From positions 19,370,001 through 19,434,000 of the forward strand of contig NC_092674.1 of the NCBI RefSeq assembly GCF_964355755.1: a stretch of DNA of 64,000 bases. The letters run 5' to 3'. The notes under the pieces are model-generated. The model saw only the letters and a list, made by a program, of their open reading frames with translations. It was not told where the DNA came from and made no database searches. This document shows positions 23,558 through 34,020 of this stretch, in pieces. Positions within the stretch are counted from its first letter, which is position 1, and each line of letters begins with the position of its first letter. The DNA comes from Antedon mediterranea. Its lineage: Eukaryota; Echinodermata; Crinoidea; Comatulida; Antedonidae. Both the position numbers and the translations under genes were made by a program.

Positions 23558-24059
23558 GCTGCTACTACTACTACTACTACTACTACTGCTTCTACTGCTA
23601 CTATTACTACTACTACTACTACTACTACTACCACTACTACTACCAATACTGCTGCTGCTACTACAGATACTACTACTTCTACTACTACTACCACACTACC
23701 ACTACCACTACTAGTGCTAATGATAATGGTACTGCTTTCGTTACTGATGCTGCCGCCATTGTTGCTTACACTGCCGCTACTGACGATAACGCTAATACTG
23801 GTACCGCTACTGCCACTAATTTACCACTATCACTGCTACCACCACTTATCTCTACTGCCACTATCACTACTACCATTAGCAATACTACCAATACTACCAC
23901 TATCCTTATCACTACTACCACTAATAGCACTGCCACAACTACCAACACCACTACTACTACTGATAATAATGTTATAACTTTTTTTTTCAGACATATATCG
24001 TCAAACCCTATACATGGCATTGAACCTTTCACTTTTGTAAATGTGCAGTTAAATTTATT
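21414..24059 (+). CDS. Spliced secreted leucine-rich-repeat protein, gene B (3' end not seen)
   Basis: Five phase-2 exons are visible: 21414-21619 (206 nt), 22205-22276 (72), 22735-22794 (60), 22942-23013 (72) and 23991-24059 (69), each with an AG acceptor and GTAAG donor. The start at MLKMMSHDLL is chosen because the frame upstream in this copy (from 21324) is not preserved as coding in gene A and a signal peptide begins here. Exon 1 ends in the LRRNT motif RGLNEWPVGIPVN. The following exons encode LRRs such as LSDNNLNKIDTNALLELQEL, NLANNSLTSLPEFPKTI and NIDHNRISILKNTTFQGSNL. Intron 4 carries a large trinucleotide repeat. The protein probably enters the secretory pathway. No LRRCT or stop was found after 24059, so the gene is either longer or truncated. 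Compared with gene A it lacks the duplicated exon pair. Confidence 0.75.
23067..23966. repeat. (ACT)n trinucleotide microsatellite in LRR intron
   Basis: Nearly uninterrupted act/tac triplets run from 23067 to about 23700 with scattered gct, gcc and ttc variants. A more degenerate continuation extends to about 23966, shortly before the acceptor at 23990. All frames on both strands stay open (poly-Thr, poly-Leu, poly-Val), but this follows from the triplet repeat and is not a protein. Confidence 0.95.
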
Positions 24060-25640
24060 GTAAGTTTGTTGAAATAGGAAATGTGTTTCATTTTAATTGA
24101 AAAAAAAACAAAAGAGAAAAAAAACATCACATAATTCAGGCCTGTATAATTACTAAAAAAAGGAATTTACCTTTTTTTGTAGTTTTTGTCATTGGATACA
24201 TGGTTTATTAGTACTAACGATAATAATTATTATTCTTGTAAACAAGTATAATTGAAAATACTAGAGGGTGAGCTCGCTCCCCCTCTAGGAAGTGTAGACG
24301 ATGGTTCTCGGAATGATAATGTTCTCCTTATACATTTTCTGTCGGTTACCATTATTGAAAATGCTTGACATTCGTAAAACTGAACTACTTTGTTTCACAG
24401 TGTTTTAGATGATTAATAACATTTTAAAGTATAGTTTTTATTGTTTGGTAGGGCCCTTTGGGGAGGCGGAGGTCATTTGAGGGAGGTGCTTATTCGAGGG
24501 ATATGTTAAATGTTTTAGTTCTAATAATATGGTAACATTTATAATCAAATGAAATCCTCTCATAGATATGAAAAGTGGTAAAAAAGAATAACAAATGCTT
24601 GGTAAATTGCAGGTAACAGTGCGGTGAATTCTACTACAAATAGTATAATTGTGTTATTATAAATATGTGGATGGACGTTTATTAGATAGTTGGGTTGGGG
24701 GGGGGGGGGGGGTTGGGGTTATTATTCAAAGTGATGTTTTATTGGAGAGGCGTTTATTCAAATGAATACCATCCTAATAATTATTAATACATTATTTAAT
24801 TTAATCATCTTTTGAAACTAACTGCCGTGACAGAGTGGGCCCAAGAAAGAAGACATTACGGCTTGCAACATGAGCAGACATCTCGGTCCTAACGGGACAC
24901 AGGAAGATAGCCTACAGTTATTCCTGCAAGCTTACTCAATAAAACTCAGCTATCGGGATTTCACTCGAAAAATGTCTTATCAAATCTCCCTATGTAATTT
25001 TATAATACTATTCCCCACAATATATTCTGATTCTTTATGGCGTATATTTAATTTGATCTTTATTAATTTGCAGTATAATTCTTATTATTTAACTACTGTA
25101 CCTTCACACACGTGTGGTATGTTTTAAAATAAACAAAAAACTGAAATGGCTATGATTAATGGCCAATTTTTTTTTCGTCTTCCAAAGGGACACTGTATTG
25201 ATTGATGGAAAGTGCCTGTTTCCAGTCACCTTTAGGGTCAAATCTATTATTTTAACTGCTCCCTTGTGTATAAAAGAGAGAAAATATTTGAAACTAAGGT
25301 GAACTTATCTTAAACCCGGAAATTACTTTAACCGGGAAGAATTGAAATTGAGAGGAAAATCCAATGTTGAAATCATAAATGTTGTTAAAAAACTCTTTAT
25401 AATATCTTCCTAAGATATAAATATGGAACAATAGCGTCGGCGTGCACACTAATGTTATCAAATCTACGTTTCGCGGTACATCTCGGATAGATAAGGTAGG
25501 TATCCAAGGCGGAGATTTGTACCGAAGTTTTTGCATTGTGCTCGCCTATGTCAGAATTAACCATAATTTATATATAGATAGATTTCACAAATTGTATTGA
25601 AGTTACTTTTTAATGATCCAAAATGGCCATGATATATATA
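24060..25640. other. Region downstream of LRR gene B, no certain gene
   Basis: It is AT-rich with a G-run (24698-24715) and interspersed gggaggcg/ggcgtttatt-type sequence (24460-24760). A possible decayed LRR exon follows an acceptor-like tttcacag at 24402: it reads VLDD and then meets stops, which a one-base shift would convert to NNILK. No terminal exon was identified. Confidence 0.4.
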
Positions 25641-25688
25641 ATATATATATAAATTTGAAACGATAAAGATGAGGAAATCTGTGAGAAT

Positions 25689-25718
25689 CGCCCCAACCGA
25701 GACTCGAACTCGGACCGA
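25689..25718 (-). pseudogene. Truncated tRNA-like gene (T arm and 3' acceptor only)
   Basis: Only the T arm (ccgag/ctcgg with the gttcgag loop) and the 3' acceptor strand remain. The sequence then jumps directly to the gactctttgacactct spacer. Confidence 0.7.
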
Positions 25719-25970
25719 CTCTTTGACACTCTTGGCGTGTTACGGCGGTACAGCACTAGTCCTCACCTGTACGCGCGCGCAACAAATATTAAATTGATAC
25801 GCCCTCATCTTTCAGTATTTTTATTCACGAGGCGGGATCTCCGAAGAGATACTTTTATATATATAAACACAGCAGGCAAAGAACATTATTCTAAACCGCC
25901 CGGTGATATACTGAAATTCAATTAATTAATTTGAAACGATAAAGATGAGGAAATGAGAATGAGAAAAAGT

Positions 25971-26042
25971 CGCCCCAACCGAGACTCGAACTCGGACCGT
26001 CTGCTAGATATGCAGTTGTCCTAACCATTAGACCACTGGGGC
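25971..26042 (-). tRNA. tRNA-like gene, anticodon AUC (reads GAU), copy 1
   Basis: The 72-nt minus-strand sequence folds as a full cloverleaf: acceptor GCCCCAG/TTGGGGC, D stem GTCT/GGAC, an anticodon stem with one A-A mismatch at its base, loop ATATCTA, and T stem CCGAG/CTCGG with loop TTCGAGT. The A box (TGGTCTAATGG) and B box (AGTTCGAGTCT) match RNA polymerase III promoter consensus. TTTTT follows directly as a terminator. No CCA is encoded, as usual in eukaryotes. The anticodon position reads ATC, formally Asp, where metazoans use GTC, so the identity is uncertain. Confidence 0.75.
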
Positions 26043-26333
26043 TTTCATGGTATTGTTCAAACTCGATTGGATAACGACTCTTTAACACTCTCGGCGTGGT
26101 ACGGCGGAACAGCACTAGTACTCAGTTGTACGCACGCGCAACAGAGATCAAATTGATACGCCCTCATCTTTCAGTATTTTTATTCACGAGGCGGGATCTC
26201 CGAAGAGATACTTTTATATATATAAACACAGCAGGCAAAGAACATTATTTTAAACCGCCCGGTGATATACTGAAATTTAATTAATTAATTTGAAACGATA
26301 AAGATGAGGAAATCTGTGAGAATGAGAAAAAGT

Positions 26334-26405
26334 CGTCCCAACCGAGACTCGAACTCGGACCGTCTGCTAGATATGCAGTTGCCCTAACCATTAGACCACT
26401 GGGGC
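26334..26405 (-). tRNA. tRNA-like gene, anticodon AUC, copy 2 (one acceptor change)
   Basis: Same 72-nt cloverleaf as the copy at 25971. One base differs in the 3' acceptor strand (cgtccc instead of cgcccc on the plus strand), giving a G-to-A change that weakens one pair. A and B boxes and the T-run terminator are kept. Confidence 0.65.
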
Positions 26406-26459
26406 TTCCATGGTATTGTTCGAACTCGATTGGATAGCGACTCTTTAACACTCTCGGCG

Positions 26460-26468
26460 TGGTACTGC
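26460..26468. repeat. 9-bp target-site duplication TGGTACTGC, left
   Basis: Repeated at 29476-29484 on the far side of the foldback element; the uninterrupted array has the closely similar tggtacggc at this place. Confidence 0.75.
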
Positions 26469-26968
26469 AATAGGGTTGGTGAAATCTGTCCATAATAGGT
26501 TACTTTTCTGTCCATAATAGGGGACTTTCTGTCCATAATAGGGACTAGAGGGCGCTGTTGTTTGTCCATAATAGGTAACTTTCATAATTGGCTGTCCAAA
26601 ATAGGCGACTTTTTGTCCACAATAGGCGAGTTTATTGGAGTAGTGCGCCATCCATTGTGTTGTCCATAATAGGTGATTTTGTTGGCGTACTCGATCGTAC
26701 GTACGTAGTTTATTTCGCGAGTAGAAGTAATAGTATTATTAGTTAATACTAATTTGCTTTCTCTTCAAACTTCGAGGCTACCTACTGGTAGGCCTAGCTA
26801 GTAGGAGGCCTAATTAGTATAATTATTTAAGTCTCTCTAGCCGCTAGGGCCTAGGCTAGTCCTGTTTTAGAGTTAGGCTACCTCAGGCATAGATAGTACT
26901 ACTACTAGCTTATAGGCCTAGCTGGAGTCCATTTGTTATTGTCCACTATTACTAATGAAATGTGAGCT
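26469..26968. repeat. Left terminal inverted repeat of the foldback element
   Basis: It contains seven TGTCCATAATAGG-type motifs between 26487 and 26675, then a unique part with several taggcct motifs. The pairing sequence is at about 29050-29475, with small indels. Confidence 0.85.
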
Positions 26969-29049
26969 TTTTTTTTCTAGGCCTACCTTACAGCAGGGGG
27001 TACGTCCCTGCTACAGTAGGAATAAAAATGACATGGGCTCATATTAGGTAGATAGGTTTCCTACTACAAACAACTAGGCCTATCCTCATTATCTGTTTTT
27101 TTATTATTTTAATATGAATATTTTACAGACTACTCGTAACTATACTGCCTAACTGCAGGTCAGGTCTGGCGGACTAGTCACTATACAGTCTTTTACTAAT
27201 ACCACTGCCACCACCGCCCACTACTATACTTTAAAGACTGAAATCAGCTACTACTAGCCTAGTCTACTAGACCTATTGGTAGTTTGTCTTCAAATCACAG
27301 ACATCTAGATTGCTAGATTGACCTTTTTGTTTTTTTAAATTATTTTTTGAATTAATGAGTCTTATCCAGACAGTTCGGACAGTTAGTAGGTTGGCAGTAT
27401 AGTAGAGCCAGAGCTATTGTTACTGTATGTTATTAATTATGTCATCTATTTAAATCTCAATTTTTCCCATATTTTTTGCATGTATCAAAGATTGTGTACA
27501 GTGTATCTTCTGATCAATGTTATAGTACAGTAGCATGGACATTTCTATTAACTAGGGTAAGTAACAGATAGGCCCAACCTACAATTGAAGAAAAATACTT
27601 TACATACAACCCACTAGGCCTACATCTTTTAGGACATTTTTCAATATGACCAAGATACTGTAAAATCCCAAGAAGAAGCCTATTTAGAAAAAGTATTTGT
27701 TTGCAAAAGTAATCTTCGGAAAAGAAGGATACAATTTAGTCAAACATTTTCAGAGAGACAAACTGAATTTTATCAGTACCGTAGTAGAAAAACTGACAAT
27801 ACATGAAAATTAATTTTTAACATTCTGATTTGAAATATTCTATTCATTTGAATTGCTAAGAAATTAAAAGTAGATATTTTTTTTTTATTTCCATTCATTA
27901 TAAACATTACAATCACAGTACAAAGAATAGATAAATCCACTAACAAATTCATGCAGACAATATTTCAAAATTTAATTGAATGTTATATTATTAAAGCATT
28001 CATTCAATAAAGCATTTGTCTTTAAAACATTTAATATCAGTTTTCATATAGTGAGTATGGTAATAATTGACTCTAACAACTGGTATAAACTTAAATTTAG
28101 TAAAACAATCCTACATATCTTTTTTTTAAATGCAATAAAATATTTAAACATAACTGTTTCCCACCATACAACATGAAAATTTGTCTCAGCATTACTAAGA
28201 TTGAAGTTTCTTGCATTATACAATACCTTTTTTTTATTATAGGCATACAGATGTTTGATATTCTGCTCATATACAGTATGCTGCTGAAATGAAAAAGTAC
28301 ATCACTTCAACATATTATTTTTGATCATAATCATCGACCAATAATTATAGTAATAAACATAATCATTATGGTGCATTTTATTTATCCTTGCTATTTTTTA
28401 AATTGTAGTTTAACCATGTTTTTACACTTTTAAAAATAATATAATTCAGTATTTTTTAAATGTGATTTAGATTTTGAATAAACTGTTCTGAATACAGAAC
28501 AAAGGTGTTGATTGTACACAGCGTGTATGTAAACTTGATTTGTCGTATTTCTTATTAGTATTAAACATTAAAATTGATTCATTTAATTAAACAATATAAT
28601 AAATGGATGAGATGTGCTGCTGTTGATCCACTTTAGACTGGGATGGTTTGTCATTGAGCTATGTGGATCCAGAATTTTGAAATAGGGGAAGACCTAAAAT
28701 GACGAAATGAAGTGCTGAACTGTGATGTCTTTTTCAATATTAAATTGATTTTTATTATTACTGTTAACAAAACAAAATAAGTCCAAAGAAAAAAAAATAC
28801 AACAATACATTGAAACACCAATGCATTTATAAAAATAACAGTTTACATTTCATTATCTTAAAAAAATAAAACTTTATCAATATTATTATTAGAGTATTAT
28901 GGGGTATTTTTTATTTTTGTAAAAGAACGTGTGGGTTCGTTTGGTGATTTATTTAAACTTGCAATAGTATGGTAAGTTGCGTAATGTCTGTCCGTACTAT
29001 CAAACCTAAAATGAAGTTCAAATTAAATTATTTGTTGCTGAATAAATTT
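26969..29049. other. AT-rich interior of the foldback element
   Basis: No open frame with a recognisable domain was found. Longest frames are chance AT-rich ones (for example 27976-28176). Confidence 0.6.
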
Positions 29050-29475
29050 CACATTTCATTATTATTAGTGGACAATAACAAATGGACTAGGCCTAGGCTA
29101 GTAGGCCTATATAGAGGTAGCCTAACTAACAAGACTAGCCTAGGCTAGAAAGACTTAAATATTTATACTAATTAGGCCTAGGTAGCCTCGAAGTCTGAAC
29201 AGAAAGCAAATTAGTATTACTTCTACTCGCGAAATAAACTACGTACGTACGAGTACGCCAAAAAAATCACCTATTATGGACAACACAATGGATGGCGCAC
29301 TACTCCAATAAACTCGCCTATTGTGGACAAAAAGTCACCTATTTTGGACAGCCAATTATGAAAGTCACCTATTATGGACAAACAACAGCGCCCTCTAGTC
29401 CCTATTATGGACAGAAAGTAACCTATTATGGACAGAAAAGTAACCTATTATGGACAGATTTCACCAACCCCGCTC
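29050..29475. repeat. Right terminal inverted repeat of the foldback element
   Basis: Reverse complement of 26469-26968, with the same seven motif copies and shorter by some internal deletions. Confidence 0.85.
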
Positions 29476-29712
29476 TGGTACTGCGGAACAGCACTAGTAC
29501 TCAGTTGTACGCACGCGCAACAGAGATCAAATTGATACGCCCTCTTCTTTCAGTATTTTTATTCACGAGGCAGGATCTCCGAAGAAATACTTTTATATAT
29601 ATAAACACAGCAGTTAAAGAACATTATTCTAAACCGCCCGGTGATATACTGAAATTTAATTATTTAATTTGAAACGATAAAGATGAGGAAATCTGTGAGA
29701 ATGAAAAAAAGT

Positions 29713-29779
29713 CGCCCCAACCGAGACTCGAACTCGGACCGTCTGCTAGATATGCAGTTTCCCTAACCATTAGACCACT
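29713..29779 (-). pseudogene. tRNA-like pseudogene lacking its 5' acceptor strand
   Basis: The anticodon arm and T arm match the other copies, but the sequence equivalent to ggggc of the 5' acceptor strand is deleted before tttcatgg. The acceptor stem cannot form. Confidence 0.7.
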
Positions 29780-29976
29780 TTCATGGTATTGTTCAAACTC
29801 GATTGGATAGCGAATCTTTAACACTCTCGGCGTGGTACGGCGGAACAGCACTAGTCACTATATATAAACACAGCAGGCGAAGAACATTAATTCTAAACCG
29901 CCCGGTGATATACTGAAATTTAATTAATTAATTTGAAACGATAAAGATGAGGAAATCTGTGAGAATGAGAAAAAGT

Positions 29977-30048
29977 CGCCCCAACCGAGACTCGAACTCG
30001 GACCGCCTGCTTGATATGCAGATGTCCTAACCATTAGACCACTGGGGC
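29977..30048 (-). tRNA. tRNA-like gene, anticodon AUC, copy 4 (best paired)
   Basis: This copy has a fully paired anticodon stem (TCTGC/GCAGG with one G-T pair), loop ATATCAA, intact acceptor, D and T stems, A and B boxes, and a T-run after the discriminator base. It is the most likely of the four to be functional. Anticodon ATC as in the others. Confidence 0.75.
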
Positions 30049-30350
30049 TTTCATGGTATTGTTCGAACTCGATTGGATAGCGACTCTTTAACATTCTCGG
30101 CGTGGTACGGCGGAACAGCACTAGTCCTCAGTTGTACGCACGCGCACCAGAGATCAAATTGATACGCCCTCATCTTACAGTATTTTTATTCACGAGGCGG
30201 GATCTCAGAAGAGATACTTTTATATATATAAACAAATCAGGCACAGAACATTAATTCTAAACCGCCCGGTGATATACTGAAATTTAATTAATTAATTTGA
30301 AACGATAAATATATATATATATGATAGATAGATACACCCTCTTATATATA

Positions 30351-30826
30351 TATATAAATCATACTGTCAAATTATAGAAACAGTGCTCATATTCGGAATT
30401 AAACATGATCTCATAATCGCGTCGAGCATAGCTCATTAGTGCAAGTTCCGTATTTTTTAGTTGTATTAGAACCTGCAAGCTCTCGCTTAAGGGCGAGTAT
30501 CATACCACTAGTCCACAGAGCCATATATGGTATTATCACAGATTTTCACCCACCAGATACATTCTCTCATACAACAAACGCCCTCACAATCAGTGGAGGC
30601 CTAACAAGTCAGAATAAATTTCAACTTTAATAAGCAACGGTTTTTTATATAATATTGTGTATATGTAAATCAATTGTGTTGCGTAGCACTGTGTAAATTA
30701 TATATAAATCATACTGTCAAATTATAGAAACAGTGCTCATATTCGGAACATGATCTCATAATCGCGTCGAGCATAGCTCATTAGCGAAAGTTCCGTAATT
30801 TTTAGTTGTATGAAAACATGTCTCTG
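30351..30826. repeat. Direct repeat pair of about 125 bp
   Basis: The segment starting tatataaatcatactgtcaa at 30351 recurs at 30701 with about 20 bp of indels. It includes cgcgtcgagcatagctcatt and ttccgtaatttttagttgta. Unique DNA between them (30480-30700) shows no gene. Confidence 0.8.
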
Positions 30827-30828
30827 GC

Positions 30829-30831
<3 letters not shown>

Positions 30832-30892
<61 letters not shown>
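30832..30892. repeat. (TA)n microsatellite, left of palindrome
   Basis: About thirty uninterrupted TA dinucleotides. Confidence 0.95.
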
Positions 30893-30895
<3 letters not shown>

Positions 30896-30925
30896 CAAAG
30901 AGCTGCATAGGCAGGATATATAAAA

Positions 30926-31511
30926 AAATCAAGATCAAATAAGTTAAAACTGCCTCAATATAGATTTATTTTAACGACATGTTTCGGGCATAGCCCATCA
31001 TCAGGTGAAAAGAATTGTAACAAAGGATAACATATATAAGTCACAAAATTACATAATAAAACAAATCAACCAATCAAAAATGTTAACAAACAAAAGGCAT
31101 AGTTATAAAGGCACGCCTCCAAAAGCTATGGTGTACAAAGCAGGAATGGTTGCTTATAAAGCAGGAAATTTAAAACAAAGACAAAAGCTTAGATCCTTTA
31201 AACATTAATTTTGCCAGAGACATTCACATATTAACTATTATTTACACTTGAAGCTTTTGTCTTTGTTTTAAATTTCCTGCTTTATAAGCAACCATTCCTG
31301 CTTTGTACACCATAGCTTTTGGAGGCGTGCCTTTATAACTATGCCTTTTGTTTGTTAACATTTTTGATTGGTTGATTTGTTTTATTATGTAATTTTGTGA
31401 CTTATATATGTTATCCTTTGTTACAATTCTTTTCACCTGATGATGGGCTATGCCCGAAACATGTCGTTAAAATAAATCTATATTGAGGCAGTTTTAACTT
31501 ATTTGATCTTG

Positions 31512-31516
<5 letters not shown>
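30926..31516. mobile_element. Near-perfect palindrome of 265-bp arms with hammerhead-like core (possible Penelope-like remnant)
   Basis: Arms 30926-31190 and 31251-31516 are inverted copies with no differences I could find, around a 60-bp spacer. Each arm contains CTGATGA, a GGGC/GCCC stem with TAT loop, then GAAAC (31437-31460 plus strand; mirrored at 30981-31004). This matches the conserved core of hammerhead ribozymes, apart from an extra T before the stem. Such ribozymes occur in the terminal repeats of Penelope-like elements. The identical open frames of about 64-67 codons in both arms (MKRIVTKDN...) have no known domain. Flanking TA tracts suggest insertion into, or expansion of, a TA repeat. 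Confidence 0.5.

Positions 31517-31588
<72 letters not shown>
31514..31588. repeat. (TA)n microsatellite, right of palindrome
   Basis: About thirty-seven TA dinucleotides directly abutting the right arm. Confidence 0.95.
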
Positions 31589-31591
<3 letters not shown>

Positions 31592-32860
31592 CTCAACGGC
31601 CTTTGCTACGATGGATATATAGTGCTATTTCTCAAATGGCCTTTGTTACTTTGCATTTTGACATGTGACGTATATGTTTTCCTATTCAATTACATTGCTC
31701 ATCGATAGGAGCAAACGGCCAAAAGCGTCTTGAGAATTTAAATTTTTAAATTACGATAACTTTTGTAAAAATGATCGAAATTTGATCGGATAACCACATT
31801 TATAAAGACAATTTAATAGAGTTTACCCTATCATCAGCTTATATTTTCTTATCACGCACTTTTTGAAATATTGGTTTCTGAATCATGCCTACTTATCGGG
31901 TAGTAGTTTTGATAGGCCTGATTTGACAACAACCAACCTAAACCGTCTTGAACTTCTAATTTTTTTTTACTTATCCGATTTGAAATTTCTTTGTTGTATA
32001 CGATAGAAGATCATATAAAGAACGTGTATACGAAATTTCATCGATTTATCTTAATTTTAAGTTACTTAAAAAAAATAATTCTATATTGAATTTTTTCGCG
32101 AAAAATTGGGATGTCATTTTGCTACGTACCAAAACTCAAATAGTCATTGCGTTTAACGTATTTACTCAATAAATGTAATTTTTGTACAATGTGTTCATAT
32201 ATATTGTTGGATTATGTGTGCCAAATTTGGATTTATAAAACTAAAAAAATTCGGAGATATTAAAAAAATATTGCTCATTTTGGCCGTTTGCTACGTATTT
32301 TCTTAATTTTGAAAATGCTTTTACAACGTGGTTACTTTACGAAAACAAACTATTTTTAGGTATGTTAGTCTATGTTTAACATACTATCGATCTGCTATTT
32401 TGATTTTTTGAATTTAAGCGTGTTTATATTTTTAATAAAAACCGACTTTTTTTAGATTTTGTGGTCGCTAGAACTCAAATATAATTGTCTCGTTCACTCA
32501 AAGTTTATTATAAATGTAAAATGACTTATTAAAATATCTTTATTATCATTAAATTGCAATTTACATAATGAAAAGCTTTATTTTCATTATTAGTCATCAT
32601 TTAGTTAGCAAATGATTGTTTTAAAAGTATATATTACAATTTTTCGGAATTTTGTTATCATTTTAAAATTGGAAAACGTTTCAAATTTAAGGACTTGTGG
32701 CAGGTCTTGTATTAAATTACGATTTATTTTGTTTAACATTTTAGAAACAAAAATTCCTTTAATGTGTGTAATCATTAAAACATTCTGCATCCACTAGACG
32801 TTGATTTTATTGATTTATATAGTTTTAAAACAATTAAATTGGCGATTAAATGTCACGAAA
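31589..32860. other. AT-rich DNA, no gene found
   Basis: The phrases acggcctttgctac and gcaaacggcc suggest a decayed repeat, but no boundaries, coding frame or RNA were identified. Confidence 0.5.
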
Positions 32861-32874
32861 TTTAAAAATCCTAA

Positions 32875-32953
32875 GCATTTTCACTGGAACCACAGCATCC
32901 TAGGCCCAACAGCATCGACAGCCTACAGCAAACTATAGATAAACCAGGTATAC
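32875..32953 (+). other. Possible first exon of a transcript, ends at GTAAGT
   Basis: A compositionally balanced stretch (aaccacagcatcctaggccc... to aaaccaggtatacc) ends at a consensus donor (gtaagttttt at 32954), with an AT-rich sequence on both sides. It could be a 5' untranslated exon for the cassette exons from 34021 onward. No promoter element was recognised. Confidence 0.2.
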
Positions 32954-33039
32954 CGTAAGTTTTTATTTATTTTTGTTGTAATATAGATTTTTAAATAGTT
33001 ATAGTTCAATGTTATTTATTTAATGTTGTTATCTGACTC

Positions 33040-33620
33040 TCTGGCGGTAATCTATGAGAGGTAAATTAGGGGCCTAGGCCTAGGCCTTAGGTCTATGATG
33101 CACATAAAATGCCAAACCTTGTGTGCAGCCGGGGGGCTGCTGCGCCCGGCCCAGGCGGCCTAATTAGGCTTACCGCTTAGGCCTCGGTCTACATTAGGCC
33201 TAGGCCCTAGTGTCTGTTTACAGGTTTGTAAGTCCATAAACAGAGTAGGCCTAGACCTAACTTTTCTGGAATCTAGGCATAGGATAGGCACTGACTAGGC
33301 CTATGTCTAGAAATAAGCATGGCCTATTATTTACAGCTTTAGCCTGGAAGCCTAAGCCTACTAGGCCTAGCCTAGCCTAGGCCTAGTAGGCCTAGCCTAC
33401 TCCTACCTAGCCTGTCTTAGGCTAGGCTAGGCCTAGAGGTAGTACTCAGTGCTAGAAGCCTGCCTAGGCCTAGATGTAGCCTACATCCTAAACTAGACTA
33501 GGCCTAGGCTAGAACCTCTAGTAAAGGCTTTGACAGTTTTCTAGGCCCTACCTACATTATGTATGTTAGGGCCTATCTGACTTCTAGCATAGGCCTAGCC
33601 TAGACATTTACAGAAGGTGT
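33040..33620. repeat. TAGGCC-rich segment
   Basis: Dozens of overlapping taggcc, cctagg and ggcctag motifs occur without a fixed period, in an otherwise AT-rich region. Smaller clusters lie at 26770-26930 and 29085-29190. No open frame of note. Confidence 0.7.
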
Positions 33621-34020
33621 ACTGTAGGTTTCCCTTCTACATCATTAACAGCTAGCTTAGAACAATCCCTGCATTAAATCAAGCATCCATCCCAAATATT
33701 TTTAACATTCACGAATTAAACATACTATTATGATTTACAAATACAAAGCAAATTAATTTTTAGTTTTAGTGTCCGGTTTGGAGTATTCAATCAACTACTC
33801 AATTTCTGATGACTCAATAATCAACTTAACTTCAGGTATTTTAAGTCCCAAGCTTATTCAACTTATGTTTAATGTGACTAACAACATATGAAAATAACAA
33901 TTACTCCTTAAAACTATAAATAAACATTAATTCAATCCAAATAATGGTAGCAAAAGAGATGTTATGAAATAGTAACTATTAAATACTGTTGGTGTTGACT
34001 GTATTCAGTTTTTTTTTCAG

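Larger units (their letters stand above)
25645..26468. repeat. Tandem array of about 360-bp tRNA-containing units, left part
   Basis: Units start at tttgaaacgataaagatgag (about 25650, 25930, 26289) and contain, in order, a minus-strand tRNA-like gene, gactctttaacactct, cggcggaacagcactagt, a segment ending atactttta, tatatataaacacagcagg and ccgcccggtgatatactg. The spacing of complete units is about 359 bp. The first unit has only the 3' part of the tRNA. The array is interrupted at 26468 by a foldback transposon and continues at 29476. Confidence 0.9.
26469..29475. mobile_element. 3.0-kb foldback/MULE-like non-autonomous DNA transposon
   Basis: It has long inverted repeats of about 420-500 bp (26469-26968 and about 29050-29475) that begin GGGTTGGTGAAATCTGTCC. 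Each arm carries about seven spaced copies of TGTCCATAATAGG with small variants. The element splits a tRNA-containing repeat unit and is flanked by a 9-bp duplication. A 9-bp duplication with long repeat-rich ends is typical of Mutator-like elements, but 8 bp cannot be ruled out. The 2-kb interior (26970-29050) is AT-rich and encodes no transposase I can see. Open frames in the arms merely translate the repeated motif. Confidence 0.8.
29476..30320. repeat. Tandem array of tRNA-containing units, right part
   Basis: The array continues with the unit cut at 26468 and two further units starting near 29666 and 29933. It decays into a (TA)-rich tract after 30296. One unit (29835-29870) lacks the segment between cactagtc and tatataaacacagc. 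Confidence 0.9.

Noticed and set aside
23008-23977. Long open frames of poly-Thr, poly-Leu and poly-Val on both strands
   Set aside because: They are translations of the (ACT)n microsatellite in an LRR intron; triplet repeats leave all frames open.
26281-30121. Minus-strand frames containing SGLMVR...YLADGPSSSLGWGDFFSFS
   Set aside because: They translate the tRNA-like gene and its flank in the tandem array and are not proteins.
30756-30938. Frames reading (Ile-Tyr)n near the TA tracts
   Set aside because: Translation of (TA)n microsatellites.
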